A stretch of DNA of 52,230 nt from Bdellovibrionaceae bacterium UBA2339 (GCA_002344785.1 DDUL01000008.1:444-52673), one strand, 5' to 3'; counted from the stretch's first letter, positions 14,028-23,157 are shown. Notes: generated by a model not told the origin, from the sequence alone. Numbers and translations are program-made.

Positions 14028-16010
14028 ATGAAATCAGGGCATAAGGCGTGGGCGTTGTGGGTGTTTCTCCTCGTGATTCCGTTGATTCTCTTTCAAATGC
14101 ATCACGCCAGTAAGCTCGGCGCGATCCCGGGTTTCACCTATGAGCGATTCGTACAGGCACTGAAAGACGGCAAAATTGCCAGCGTCACCTTCAAGCGCTC
14201 AAGTGGCATGATCGTCGGCGAAGTGAAGCCTGAGTTCGAGCAAGAGTTCAAGGGCAAGCAGTTTCAAGTCGCCGGCAATACGGAAGATTCGGGATTCGAA
14301 TTGGTGCGCGGCTTTGGCATCACACCGAACTATGATCACGAAGAGTCCTCGGGATTGATGGCGCAGCTGTTGATCAATTGGCTGCCGATTCTGTTGTTCG
14401 TCGTGATGTTCATGTTCATCATGCGCCAAATTCAGGTCGGCGGCGGTAAAGCCATGAGCTTTGGCAAAAGCCGTCACAAGATCCTCAATGAAAACAAAAT
14501 CAAGGTGACATTCGCTGACGTCGCCGGCGTTGAGGAAGCTAAAGATGATTTGGTGGAGATCGTTCAGTTTCTGAAAGATCCCAAAAAATTCACCAAGCTC
14601 GGTGGGCGCATTCCGAAGGGCGTGTTGCTGGTCGGCCCTCCGGGCACAGGCAAGACGCTGTTGGCTCGCGCTGTTGCGGGTGAAGCCGGTGTGCCTTTCT
14701 TCACGATTTCGGGTTCGGACTTTGTTGAGATGTTTGTGGGTGTCGGAGCTTCTCGAGTTCGCGATTTGTTCGAACAAGGCAAGCGCAACGCGCCCTGCTT
14801 GATTTTCATCGACGAGATCGATGCCGTCGGACGACATCGCGGCGCGGGCATGGGCGGAGGTCACGACGAACGCGAACAAACCTTGAACCAAATGCTCGTG
14901 GAGATGGATGGCTTCGAGTCCAACGATGGCGTGATCTTGATTGCCGCGACCAACCGTCCTGACGTATTGGATCCGGCGCTTTTGCGCCCGGGCCGCTTCG
15001 ATCGTCGCGTGGTGGTGAATAAGCCCGACATCGCAGGTCGCCGAAAGATCATCGAGGTTCACACCAAGAAAACGCCGATCGCCAGTGACGTCGATGTCGA
15101 CAAGATCGCTCGTGGAACTCCGGGCTTTGCGGGAGCGGATTTGGAGAACCTTGTGAACGAAGCGGCCCTCAATGCCGCGCGAACAGGAAAGTCCAAGCTC
15201 ACCATGGAAGACTTCGAGTACGCGCGCGATAAGGTGATGATGGGTGCTGAGCGCCGATCGATGGTGATCTCGGAGGACGAAAAGAAAAACACCGCCTATC
15301 ATGAGGCCGGTCACGCGCTGGTGAGTAAGCAGCTGCCAAAGACGGACCCGATTCACAAAGTCACCATCATTCCTCGCGGCATGGCTTTGGGTCTGACGAT
15401 GCACTTGCCAGAGAAGGATCAGCTTTCATTTTCTAAGCTGCAGGCAGAGTCCATGATCACCGTGCTCTTTGGCGGTCGTGCCGCTGAAGAATTGGTTTTC
15501 ACCGATTACACGACAGGTGCAGGTAACGACATCGAACGTGCGACACAATTGGCGCGCCGAATGGTGTGTGAGTGGGGCATGTCGCGCCTTGGGCCCTTGG
15601 CCTACGAAAAACGCGAAGGTCCCGTGTTCTTAGGACTTCAGCAAGGCGCATCCAGGGATTACTCCGAGGCCAAAGCCGAAGAGATCGACAAGGAAGTTTA
15701 TAGCATCGTGCATACGTCCTACGAGAAGGCGAAGCAAATTCTCACCGAGAAGCGCGATGCCTTGGATCGCATGGCACAGGCGCTTTTGGAGCTTGAGACA
15801 ATTGACGGAGCCGAAGTGGATCGACTGATTGCAGGATCGACGGTCGAAGATATTAAACGCGATCGCGGCGACAAAGATCGCGGACTGCAGGCTGAATTGG
15901 ATCAAGCCCAGAAGGAAATGGATGCGAAAGAAGCTCTTGAGCGCGAGGCCGCTGAAAAGGCCGCGCGTGAGGCTGCTAGCCAAGGACTGAAGCCCGCACC
16001 CGTGGGCTGA
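14028..16010 (+). CDS. ftsH: ATP-dependent zinc metalloprotease FtsH
   Basis: Inner-membrane AAA+ protease that degrades misfolded membrane proteins and selected regulators. The 660 residues are collinear with the family: TM helix about 9-24, periplasmic region, TM helix about 112-132, AAA module with Walker A GPPGTGKT (203-210), Walker B LIFIDEIDAVG and the second region of homology ATNRPDVLDPALLRPGRFDR, then the zinc site HEAGH (425-429). The C-terminal tail is Glu/Lys/Ala-rich and helical. It leads a cluster with cdaA 70 bp downstream, cdaR, glmM and tsaE. Confidence 0.97.
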   Translation: MKSGHKAWALWVFLLVIPLILFQMHHASKLGAIPGFTYERFVQALKDGKIASVTFKRSSGMIVGEVKPEFEQEFKGKQFQVAGNTEDSGFELVRGFGITPNYDHEESSGLMAQLLINWLPILLFVVMFMFIMRQIQVGGGKAMSFGKSRHKILNENKIKVTFADVAGVEEAKDDLVEIVQFLKDPKKFTKLGGRIPKGVLLVGPPGTGKTLLARAVAGEAGVPFFTISGSDFVEMFVGVGASRVRDLFEQGKRNAPCLIFIDEIDAVGRHRGAGMGGGHDEREQTLNQMLVEMDGFESNDGVILIAATNRPDVLDPALLRPGRFDRRVVVNKPDIAGRRKIIEVHTKKTPIASDVDVDKIARGTPGFAGADLENLVNEAALNAARTGKSKLTMEDFEYARDKVMMGAERRSMVISEDEKKNTAYHEAGHALVSKQLPKTDPIHKVTIIPRGMALGLTMHLPEKDQLSFSKLQAESMITVLFGGRAAEELVFTDYTTGAGNDIERATQLARRMVCEWGMSRLGPLAYEKREGPVFLGLQQGASRDYSEAKAEEIDKEVYSIVHTSYEKAKQILTEKRDALDRMAQALLELETIDGAEVDRLIAGSTVEDIKRDRGDKDRGLQAELDQAQKEMDAKEALEREAAEKAAREAASQGLKPAPVG

Positions 16011-16080
16011 TGTTGTGTGAGTTGAATCGCAAAGAGCGCGCCCGACACAGCTGGCTTTGACAACTTGAGCGCGGGGGATC

Positions 16081-16887
16081 GTGGAAGGAATTTGGGAGAA
16101 CCTACAGTTCATCTTCACGCAGTTGCGCGCGCGCGACTTGCTCGACATGGCCTTGGTATGGGTCGTCGTCTATCGCGTGCTGGTGTTGATTCGTCACACC
16201 GGTACGGTGCAGATGCTCTCGGGTCTGGGGATTCTGGCGATCGCCTACCTCGGTTCGATATGGCTTGAGCTTTTCACCTTCAATTGGATTCTCGAAAAAT
16301 TCTTCAACAATCTGTTTTTGATCGTGGTCATCTTGTTCCAAGGTGAAATCCGTCGCGCTCTCGCGCATATCGGCTCAAATCCTTTCTTCACCGGTGTCAG
16401 TCGAGTCGAGGAAACCCATATTGTGGAAGAGATCGCCAAAGGCGCGATTGGACTGTCGCAGAAAAAGCTCGGCGCCTTGATTGTGATCGAGCGTGAAATC
16501 AATTTGGAATATTTCGTCGAAGTGGGCACGGAGATGGATGCCGTCGTGAGCGCTGAAGTGCTTTACTCGGTCTTTCAGCCGAACTCGCCGCTGCACGACG
16601 GTGCTGTGGTCATTCGCAATGGTCGAGTGTGGGCGGCGGGCTGTTTCTTGCCTCTATCGAAGAACCCGGTCCTCGATAAGAACTTGGGGACTCGTCACCG
16701 CGCCGCCTTGGGATTGACGGAAGAGACGGATGCGATCGTCATCGTCGTCAGTGAAGAGAATCACCGAGTCGGCGTCGTTGAGGCGGGAATGTTGGCTCAT
16801 GATTTGGATCATGCTGAGCTTCGCCGCAAACTCTATGAGGGCTTTGGGCTGAGATATCGACCCCAGCCACCGGGGGTTGTGTCGTGA
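16081..16887 (+). CDS. cdaA: Diadenylate cyclase CdaA
   Basis: Makes the second messenger c-di-AMP from two ATP at the inner membrane. The 268-residue protein has three N-terminal TM helices (about 20-95) and a DAC (DisA_N) domain with both catalytic motifs: LHDGAVVI (DGA) and GTRHRAALG (RHR). The start is GTG 16081, with a G-rich ribosome-binding region just upstream. It overlaps cdaR by 4 nt. The cdaA-cdaR-glmM order is the classical unit known from Firmicutes, here behind ftsH. Confidence 0.95.
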   Translation: MEGIWENLQFIFTQLRARDLLDMALVWVVVYRVLVLIRHTGTVQMLSGLGILAIAYLGSIWLELFTFNWILEKFFNNLFLIVVILFQGEIRRALAHIGSNPFFTGVSRVEETHIVEEIAKGAIGLSQKKLGALIVIEREINLEYFVEVGTEMDAVVSAEVLYSVFQPNSPLHDGAVVIRNGRVWAAGCFLPLSKNPVLDKNLGTRHRAALGLTEETDAIVIVVSEENHRVGVVEAGMLAHDLDHAELRRKLYEGFGLRYRPQPPGVVS

Positions 16888-17402
16888 GTCCCAAAAAGAA
16901 TCCCAAGCTGAACTGGCAAGAGTTGCTCCTGGATAACGGCAGCTACAAGCTCGTCGCGTTGTTCGTCACCTTGATCCTGTGGATCACGATTTTGGGTCGT
17001 CGCGACTTTGTTCTCACGCGCGAGATGGATGTGGAGTTCTTGCTCCCGAAGTCCGTGATCTTGGAGAACACGCAAGGTGGTCCACTCACTGAGAGGAAAA
17101 TTACGGTTAAGGTTTCAGGCCCACGCACAGCGCTCAAACGATTCGGGCAATCTCCGGGCGCGGTCACCGTCGATCTCACCAAGGTGCAGGTTCAGGAAGG
17201 GCGTCCCAAGTCCGTGATGGCCCCCATTCAGGCTCGTAACATTGAACTGCCCTTTGGGGTGAAGTTGGTCAGCATGTCACCGGACTCGCTAAACTTGGTG
17301 CTTCGCCCGGCGCCATCTCCGACGCCTGTGGCCTCGCCCAGCGAGGTGAGTGTCATGGAGGCGCCAACGCCGACGCCTCGGCCGGGAAGATCAAAACTTT
17401 AA
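16884..17402 (+). CDS. cdaR: YbbR-domain protein, CdaA regulator (CdaR)
   Basis: A membrane-anchored regulator of CdaA. The 172-residue product has an N-terminal TM helix (about 19-34, KLVALFVTLILWITIL) and an outside YbbR-like beta region (KITVKVSGPRTALKRF..GAVTVDLTKVQ), followed by a Pro/Thr-rich tail. It carries one to two YbbR repeats, fewer than the four in Bacillus CdaR. GTG 16884 overlaps the cdaA stop (GTGA), so the two are translationally coupled. Confidence 0.88.
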   Translation: MSPKKNPKLNWQELLLDNGSYKLVALFVTLILWITILGRRDFVLTREMDVEFLLPKSVILENTQGGPLTERKITVKVSGPRTALKRFGQSPGAVTVDLTKVQVQEGRPKSVMAPIQARNIELPFGVKLVSMSPDSLNLVLRPAPSPTPVASPSEVSVMEAPTPTPRPGRSKL

Positions 17403-17537
17403 ATTGGGCTTTAAGAGGGCTTTAAGTTGGTTGATTTTGGCGGGGAGTTCTGGAACTTCATTCTCGCAAAGTGATGACGAAAATTTGGGGCGACATGGTG
17501 AGCGAATTTTGAGGCTCATCGATTGAGGCGGGCGAAT

Positions 17538-19049
17538 ATGACCAATAAGAAATCAAATCGAGTTTCGGGTACCGCAAACGAAGCCCATGCCAGCGAAGCC
17601 TCGCGAAATGCGGTGAAGCCGCATTCGTCGGAAGTTAAGCCAGAGAGTAAGACTGAGAAAAAGACAGAGAAAAAGACTGAGAGTTCGCCCCGAAAAAAGC
17701 TCTTTGGTACGGATGGAATTCGGGGCACGGCCAATCAGTTTCCCATCACTCCGGACGTGATTCTGCGTGTGGGTCAGGCCATGGGCTTGATTCTCATGCG
17801 CGCTCCCGCACGCAACAAAGTTCCCAAGGTTGTGATTGGTAAAGATACGCGATTGAGCGGCTACATGGTTGAGAATGCGCTCACTTCGGGATTGAACTCG
17901 ATGGGTGTGCATGTGGAGTTGGTCGGTCCTCTGCCGACACCCGGAATCGGCTTTCTCACGCGCAACATGCGCGCGGACGCGGGCGTTGTGATTTCCGCGT
18001 CTCACAATGCTTACGTCGATAATGGCATCAAAATCTTTGGGCCTGACGGCTACAAGATTCCCGATGCGATGGAGCGCGAGATTGAAGAGCTGGTGGCGAC
18101 CGCGGACTTTACGGTTTCGCTGGCCGAGTCGCCCCTGATTGGACGATCCAAACGGATCGACGATGCGGATGGGCGCTACATCGTTCACGCCAAGAATGCA
18201 TTTCCGCTCGAGTACACGCTTGAGGGCCTGCGCATTGTGCTCGATTGCGCGCATGGTGCCGCTTACAAGGTTGCGCCGATGATCTTTCGCGAATTAGGAG
18301 CTGAGTGCATTGTGTTGGGCAATCAGCCCAATGGCTTCAACGTCAATGACAAGTCGGGCGCGCTCTATCCGGATCGAGTGGCCGAGGCGGTGCTGCAGTA
18401 TCGTGCGGACGTCGGCATTGCCTTGGATGGCGATGCGGATCGCGTGGTGATGGTCGACGATTCAGGGCAAGTGGTGAACGGCGATCACATCTTAGCCGTG
18501 TGCGCTTTGCATCTCAAAGAGCAGAATCAATTGCCGAAGGACACTGTGGTCGCGACGCAAATGTCGAACTTCGCATTGGATCGGCTGATGCAGAGCCATG
18601 GCATTCGCGTGATTCGTGTCGATGTCGGCGACAAGTATGTGGTCGAAGAGATGCGAAAGCATGGCTACTCGCTGGGTGGCGAGCAGTCAGGACACATCAT
18701 CTTCCATGAACACACCACCACGGGTGACGGTGTGATCGCGGCTCTCAATGTGCTGGCGGTGATGAAGTCGAAGTCTGCGAATTTGCGCTCACTGAATGCG
18801 ATTTTGGAAGACTATCCGCAAGTGTTGGTGAATACGCGCGTGCGCCGTCGCGAGAATCTCTCGCAAATCAAAGGCTATCGCGAACTCATCGAAAAAATCG
18901 AAGCTCAGCTGCGCGGCGAGGGCCGAGTGTTCGTGCGATTTTCAGGCACTGAGCCTGTGGTTCGCGTGCTCTTGGAAGGCCGTGATCGAGGCGAGATCTC
19001 TCGCTATGCGGAAGAGATCGCGGGATTCTTGGAGCGCGAACTCTCGTGA
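17538..19049 (+). CDS. glmM: Phosphoglucosamine mutase (GlmM) with N-terminal extension
   Basis: Converts glucosamine-6-phosphate to glucosamine-1-phosphate for UDP-GlcNAc, feeding peptidoglycan and LPS. Motifs: KLFGTDGIRG, active serine loop VVISASHN, metal loop ALDGDADRV, sugar loop GGEQSGH and phosphate loop RFSGTEPVVRV. GlmM normally begins a few residues before LFGTDGIRG, but here about 55 extra residues rich in Lys, Ser and Glu come first, with a 4-residue repeat (TEKK TEKK TESS) from 12-nt DNA repeats at 17651-17686. ATG 17538 is used; an in-frame GTG at about residue 31 is an alternative. It overlaps tsaE by 4 nt. Confidence 0.93.
   Translation: MTNKKSNRVSGTANEAHASEASRNAVKPHSSEVKPESKTEKKTEKKTESSPRKKLFGTDGIRGTANQFPITPDVILRVGQAMGLILMRAPARNKVPKVVIGKDTRLSGYMVENALTSGLNSMGVHVELVGPLPTPGIGFLTRNMRADAGVVISASHNAYVDNGIKIFGPDGYKIPDAMEREIEELVATADFTVSLAESPLIGRSKRIDDADGRYIVHAKNAFPLEYTLEGLRIVLDCAHGAAYKVAPMIFRELGAECIVLGNQPNGFNVNDKSGALYPDRVAEAVLQYRADVGIALDGDADRVVMVDDSGQVVNGDHILAVCALHLKEQNQLPKDTVVATQMSNFALDRLMQSHGIRVIRVDVGDKYVVEEMRKHGYSLGGEQSGHIIFHEHTTTGDGVIAALNVLAVMKSKSANLRSLNAILEDYPQVLVNTRVRRRENLSQIKGYRELIEKIEAQLRGEGRVFVRFSGTEPVVRVLLEGRDRGEISRYAEEIAGFLERELS
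17651..17686. repeat. 12-bp repeat in the glmM N-terminal extension, three units
   Basis: GACTGAGAAAAA, GACAGAGAAAAA and GACTGAGAGTTC lie head to tail and encode the TEKK-type repeat preceding the conserved GlmM domain. Confidence 0.85.
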
Positions 19050-19561
19050 ATCCGCCGTTTCAGGTTTCTGAAATTACGGCGGCGAATCTTGCCGAGTTCA
19101 AATCTCAGGCATCGGCTTGGGCCAAATCTCAGCTCCAAGTATCACAACCCAAACTTGTGTTCCTCGAGGGTGCAATGGGTTCAGGCAAAACCACCTGGGT
19201 GACGGCGGTGGCCGAAACCTTTGGCGCCCAAGAGGCCGCATCGCCATCATTTGCGCTTCACAGCGAGTATGGCTCGAAACTCGCACAGCTTGATCATCTT
19301 GATTTGGATCGTTTGGACTCGCGCGATGAATTGGAGAGCGTGGGCTTGTGGGACTTATTGGCGGAGAGGCGAACTCAAGGGGCCACGCGCTTCATTCTCA
19401 TTGAGTGGGCGAATCGATTGGTGGAACTGGGATTGGTTAAAGATTTGGCCGAATGCGCTCGCACTTTTTCTGGATTTCAAGTTTGGCGAATTGAACTGAC
19501 GGTCGATGCGGCGACGGAGCTTCGGCGAATTCGGCTTTGGCAAGTCGGACCCCAGAATTGA
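19046..19561 (+). CDS. tsaE: tRNA t6A biosynthesis ATPase TsaE
   Basis: ATPase of the TsaBDE complex that makes threonylcarbamoyl-adenosine at tRNA position 37. A P-loop GAMGSGKTTWV sits near residue 45, followed by SPSFALHSEY and the HLDLDRLDS motif (Walker B-like, typically HxDxYR), then IEWANR late in the protein. It has 171 residues, slightly longer than E. coli TsaE (about 153). GTG 19046 overlaps the glmM stop. Last gene of the ftsH-cdaA cluster, facing a convergent gene 26 bp away. Confidence 0.92.
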   Translation: MNPPFQVSEITAANLAEFKSQASAWAKSQLQVSQPKLVFLEGAMGSGKTTWVTAVAETFGAQEAASPSFALHSEYGSKLAQLDHLDLDRLDSRDELESVGLWDLLAERRTQGATRFILIEWANRLVELGLVKDLAECARTFSGFQVWRIELTVDAATELRRIRLWQVGPQN

Positions 19562-19587
19562 TCTCGTCCTGATGCTGGCCCCGAGGC

Positions 19588-21804
19588 TTAGGCGGCCCGT
19601 GAGCCGCCGCCACGCAGACGCTTGAATCCGCGACTTAACTCAAACGCCAGGCGTTCCATCGTGCGCAGAGATTGGCGCAGTTGAACATCTTGGTTTGAAA
19701 TCGCCAGCAGCATGCCGCACATTTGCTTTTCGATCATCACGGGCATGATCGTCATATGCTTTGGCAGCATGCCGCGCGTGAACTCGTTGAAGAACTTTTG
19801 ATTGACGGGGTTAGTGACCACATAGCCGTGATAGGGAAGGGCCGTGCGGTAAACGATACGGAAAATGCTGGGGTCTTCAAGCTGGATGGCATCGGGATTT
19901 TCACCCTTCACTGAAAGCATCAGATCCGACCACTTCCAAGGCATGAGCTGGCCGCCCTGGAATAGGAGAATCATTCCCGATTCAAACACACCTTGAACTT
20001 GCAAGAGAACTTGCGCGCCAATTTGGTCGAAGGTGTGACAGTCATCCAGCATCATGGGCTCAAGCGAGTTGATGTTGATGACTTTGCTTGAGGTCGGATC
20101 TTGGCGATTGACGCGAGCGCCAGAGATCGTGCCTTCAAAGTCGAGGACTCGAGATCCAGCTTCGTTTACATCCGCGATGTGTCGGCTGATCTGCATCGTT
20201 GGCGGCGCATCTTCTTCGGGCGCAGCGGGAAGATCCGACTTGGTGATGTTGGAGAGTGAAAAGCGAGCTTCTTCCTCAGTCGCGCCGCTATCAAAATTCG
20301 ACAAACCCATCGGGGCTTCAGTCTGGGGCTTCTCGATGATCTCTTCGCTGCCATCGGCAAAGTCATGCATCACGGTCTGATGAAGCTCTTTTGGACCAGA
20401 AGATTCTTCAGTCGCAGTTTCGGCCCCAGAATCGCCCCCAGAATCGCCCCCAGAATCGCCCCCAGAATCGCCCCCAGAATCGCCCACAGAATCGGCCACA
20501 GTTTCGGACGCCGTCTCGACCATCGACTCGATCTGAGGCTCGGATTCTTTGTGAGCTTGAGCCGTGGGTTGCGGCGTCGACTTGGGCCTGATCGGCGGTG
20601 GGGCCGTCGGCGGCGGTGGAGGCGGAAGGTCGAACTCAACGGCTGCGGGTTCTGAGCCCGAAACAATCTCACCGTCACGGTGGAGTGACTCGCTCACCGC
20701 ATCGCTCGTCACAGCTTCATCTGACATCGCGGCCTGAGTTTCGGGTGTCTCGACTTCTGGTGTTTCTGTGGCAGGCGTCCAATCGGATGCAACATGTGAA
20801 TCTGTTGTCGCGGTTTCTTGCGAATTGAGATTCAGGCCCTCAGGTTGAGCCACATGATGGGCGCCGAAATCCAAGCCGTCGGGCATCTCTTCAGTTGGAG
20901 CTTCGCCGTCGGCTTCAGTTTTGACTTCATCGTCCACACCACTTCCGATTTCAACACCTGCAGCAGCAGCGAGTGCAGCAAACGGATCATCAACCGAAGA
21001 GGGCGTTGCTTTCTTTGCAGCACTCGGCATCGCCGCGGGCTTCGCTGCGCTCGGCTTTGGCGGAGCCTGCTGCGGAGGAGTCTGCGGCTTGGGCGCGGGA
21101 GGTGGTGGTTTGGCAGCGACGGCCTGAGCAGCTGTGATCGGCGGGGCAGGCGGAGCGGCGGGCGGCGGCATCACGCTTTCAGTTTGCGGCGGCGGAGGTT
21201 GCAGTTCGGCCGTTACGGGCGCCGGCGGCGGAACTTCATTTTCGCCGGTGATCGCTTGGTAGGCGGCGAGAGTTTGTTCGCCAGGTGGTAGCTCAACTGA
21301 AACTTGTGAATTGGACTCGTCCGAACCCAACGGACCCACAGTGTGATCCGACAGATTCGACCATGTGCCGGTTTGGCCGGTGAGTCGCTCGAAGTAATCT
21401 TGCAAATCCAAAGCGGGAGCGACCACGATCATCGGCGGCGTTCGCAGTTTGCGAAGTGGCGGAGTTTCCCAAGGTGGCAGCGGCGTGCCGAGTAGCAGGT
21501 GATCTTCCCAGTATCCCAAGGGCACAAGCGTGGGTGACCAAGCGTGAATGCCTTTCACCAATTCCCACACTTGCGGATCGATGGGCTGCTCGAAGAACGC
21601 GGCATTCACGATGGGCTTTGCGGAGAGTTCGGCCACAAATTGCGCGGCCTCTTGCTGATCGATGAGACCCTTTTGAATACACCATGTGAAGAATTTCGCG
21701 AGGTTTCCCGGCGACATAGCGTTGCCATGCCCTTCGCGAGCAAATGCGCCTGCATGTTCGGAATCAATTCCGAAAAGCTTTGGCCAATTCTTCCAAGCGT
21801 CCAT
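19588..21804 (-). CDS. Large multidomain protein with disordered repeat region
   Basis: A 738-residue protein of unknown family. Residues about 30-115 (NLAKFFTWCIQKGLIDQQEAAQFV...SPTLVPLGYWEDHLLLGTP) vaguely resemble the MshEN/T2SSE N-terminal fold. Residues 150-560 are Pro-, Ala- and Glu-rich and probably disordered, with runs such as PPPPPPTAPPP and a GGDS tandem repeat from 12-nt DNA repeats. The C-terminal 170 residues look globular and GAF-like (FDQIGAQVLLQVQGVFESGMILLFQGG, MTIMPVMIEKQMCGMLLAISNQ). There is no signal peptide or TM helix, so probably cytoplasmic and perhaps sensory or scaffold. The start at 21804 has no clear ribosome-binding site. Confidence 0.6.
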   Translation of the reverse strand: MDAWKNWPKLFGIDSEHAGAFAREGHGNAMSPGNLAKFFTWCIQKGLIDQQEAAQFVAELSAKPIVNAAFFEQPIDPQVWELVKGIHAWSPTLVPLGYWEDHLLLGTPLPPWETPPLRKLRTPPMIVVAPALDLQDYFERLTGQTGTWSNLSDHTVGPLGSDESNSQVSVELPPGEQTLAAYQAITGENEVPPPAPVTAELQPPPPQTESVMPPPAAPPAPPITAAQAVAAKPPPPAPKPQTPPQQAPPKPSAAKPAAMPSAAKKATPSSVDDPFAALAAAAGVEIGSGVDDEVKTEADGEAPTEEMPDGLDFGAHHVAQPEGLNLNSQETATTDSHVASDWTPATETPEVETPETQAAMSDEAVTSDAVSESLHRDGEIVSGSEPAAVEFDLPPPPPPTAPPPIRPKSTPQPTAQAHKESEPQIESMVETASETVADSVGDSGGDSGGDSGGDSGGDSGAETATEESSGPKELHQTVMHDFADGSEEIIEKPQTEAPMGLSNFDSGATEEEARFSLSNITKSDLPAAPEEDAPPTMQISRHIADVNEAGSRVLDFEGTISGARVNRQDPTSSKVININSLEPMMLDDCHTFDQIGAQVLLQVQGVFESGMILLFQGGQLMPWKWSDLMLSVKGENPDAIQLEDPSIFRIVYRTALPYHGYVVTNPVNQKFFNEFTRGMLPKHMTIMPVMIEKQMCGMLLAISNQDVQLRQSLRTMERLAFELSRGFKRLRGGGSRAA
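20423..20494. repeat. 12-bp tandem repeat, about six copies
   Basis: On the plus strand GAATCG recurs every 12 nt six times, in units like CAGAATCGCCCC. It encodes (minus strand) a GGDS repeat inside the disordered middle of the 738-residue protein. Copies near one edge have base changes, as in an aging minisatellite. Twelve is a multiple of three, so copy-number change keeps the frame. Confidence 0.9.
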
Positions 21805-21883
21805 ATCGAATTTATCGGTGTTTCAGCTCAGTTACATGAGTCTGGTTTCGTTTTACATGGCCTGGGAATTCGGATCGGCGTCC

Positions 21884-21913
21884 TTGGAAAAAATCGAGAA
21901 ATTGTGCTAGGTT
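21884..21913 (+). promoter_or_regulatory. Candidate promoter for the desulfurase-der operon
   Basis: TTGGAA (21884-21889) and TAGGTT (21908-21913) are 18 nt apart, with a TG two bases before the -10 element. The predicted start near 21920 is just before the AGGAG ribosome-binding site (21924-21928) of the cysteine desulfurase. Confidence 0.35.
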
Positions 21914-21936
21914 GCGCGCTCGCAGGAGCGGCCTCG

Positions 21937-23157
21937 ATGTCCTTTACGCAAAGCGGCAAGCGACGCATTTATTTGGACCATAACGCCACCACGCCCGTGG
22001 ATGGCGAGGTTTTGGCTCGCCTTTCGTCTTGGGCGATGGAATGGGGCAATCCCAGTTCGATTCATGTGTTCGGTCGTGGACCGAAGACCCGGCTTCGCGA
22101 AGCTCGCGATGCCGTGGCGCGCGCCTTGGGCTGTTCGCCGCTGGAAGTGGTGTTCACATCGGGTGGTTCGGAAGCGAACAACTTGGCGCTCAAGGGCGCA
22201 ATGTCAGCCGCTCGAGCTCGCGGCGATCAACGACGTCACATTCTGATCAGCGCTTTGGAGCACCCGAGTCTCAAACGCGCGGCCATGAGTCTCGTGCGAG
22301 ATTTCAATGCGGAAGTCGAAGTCATCCCTGTCGATCGAAGCGGGCGAGTGAAGCTTGAAGATGTGCAGTCGCGGCTGCGACCCGGACAGACTTTGCTGGT
22401 GTCGGTGATGTTGGCCAATAACGAAACCGGCGTCGTGCAGCCGGTTCGAGAGATCGCACAAATCGTACACGCAGCCGGCGCGCTCTTGCACACCGATGCC
22501 GTGCAGGCGCTTGGCAAAATGCCGTTCAATTTGCGCGAGCTTGACGTCGATTTGGCGAGCTTCGCCGCCCACAAATTCTACGCGCTCAAAGGTGCGGGTG
22601 CTCTCTATCACCGAAAATCCGTGCCGCTGGATGCGCTCATCGACGGCGGAGGACAAGAGCGCTTCCGTCGCGGTGGCACAGAGAACCTTTTGGCGATTTC
22701 GGCCTTTGGCTACATGTGCACGCGAATTGGCGAAGTGGCCGAACGCGCTGAGCACATGCGCGCGTTGCGAGATGCATTTGAGTCACAAGTGCGCGAGCGA
22801 ATTTCATCCGTCAGCATCACCGCCGGAGAAAGTCCGCGTTTGCCGTCGACTTCGAGTTTGGTCATCCCTGGCGTTGATGGAGAAACTTTGTTGATGGCCC
22901 TCGACATGGATGGCTTCGCGGTTTCAACAGGCGCGGCTTGCAGTTCCGGCAGTCCCGAACCTTCACCTGTGCTGTTGGCTATGGGATTGAGTCGTGACGA
23001 GGCCCAAGCCTCGCTGCGCGTGGGACTTGGTTGGTCCACCACGGCCGCGGAGATCGCGGAATTCGTCGACAGCCTTGTTCGTGTTGTGGAGCGCTTGCGC
23101 GGACTGCGAGGATTTCAAGTTGAGGAATCGAAGGCTCAGGCGGTGGAACATGCTTGA
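21937..23157 (+). CDS. Cysteine desulfurase (NifS/IscS family)
   Basis: PLP enzyme that takes sulfur from cysteine as persulfide for thiolation and Fe-S assembly. The 406-residue protein has IYLDHNATTP at the start, the PLP lysine in SFAAHKFYALKG and the active cysteine loop AACSSGSPEPS. ATG 21937 with AGGAG 8 nt upstream is the right start; the open frame continues upstream but runs antisense through the neighbouring gene. Its last 8 nt overlap mnmA, which needs this sulfur, so it probably serves tRNA 2-thiolation. No iscU/sufU gene is nearby. Confidence 0.93.
   Translation: MSFTQSGKRRIYLDHNATTPVDGEVLARLSSWAMEWGNPSSIHVFGRGPKTRLREARDAVARALGCSPLEVVFTSGGSEANNLALKGAMSAARARGDQRRHILISALEHPSLKRAAMSLVRDFNAEVEVIPVDRSGRVKLEDVQSRLRPGQTLLVSVMLANNETGVVQPVREIAQIVHAAGALLHTDAVQALGKMPFNLRELDVDLASFAAHKFYALKGAGALYHRKSVPLDALIDGGGQERFRRGGTENLLAISAFGYMCTRIGEVAERAEHMRALRDAFESQVRERISSVSITAGESPRLPSTSSLVIPGVDGETLLMALDMDGFAVSTGAACSSGSPEPSPVLLAMGLSRDEAQASLRVGLGWSTTAAEIAEFVDSLVRVVERLRGLRGFQVEESKAQAVEHA

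Noticed and set aside
14199..15404. 401-codon open frame antisense to ftsH
   Set aside because: It lies wholly inside a secure gene, its protein is His/Arg-rich with no family features, and it arises from codon bias of the sense gene.
16057..16062. Perfect TTGACA upstream of cdaA as a promoter
   Set aside because: No acceptable -10 element lies 16-18 nt downstream; that position falls in the cdaA start codon.
20423..20494. CRISPR-like short repeats
   Set aside because: Units are 12 nt head to tail without spacers and encode a GGDS protein repeat.
21544..21936. Upstream extension of the cysteine desulfurase frame
   Set aside because: It runs antisense through the neighbouring gene; the ATG at 21937 has a good ribosome-binding site and the family N-terminus.
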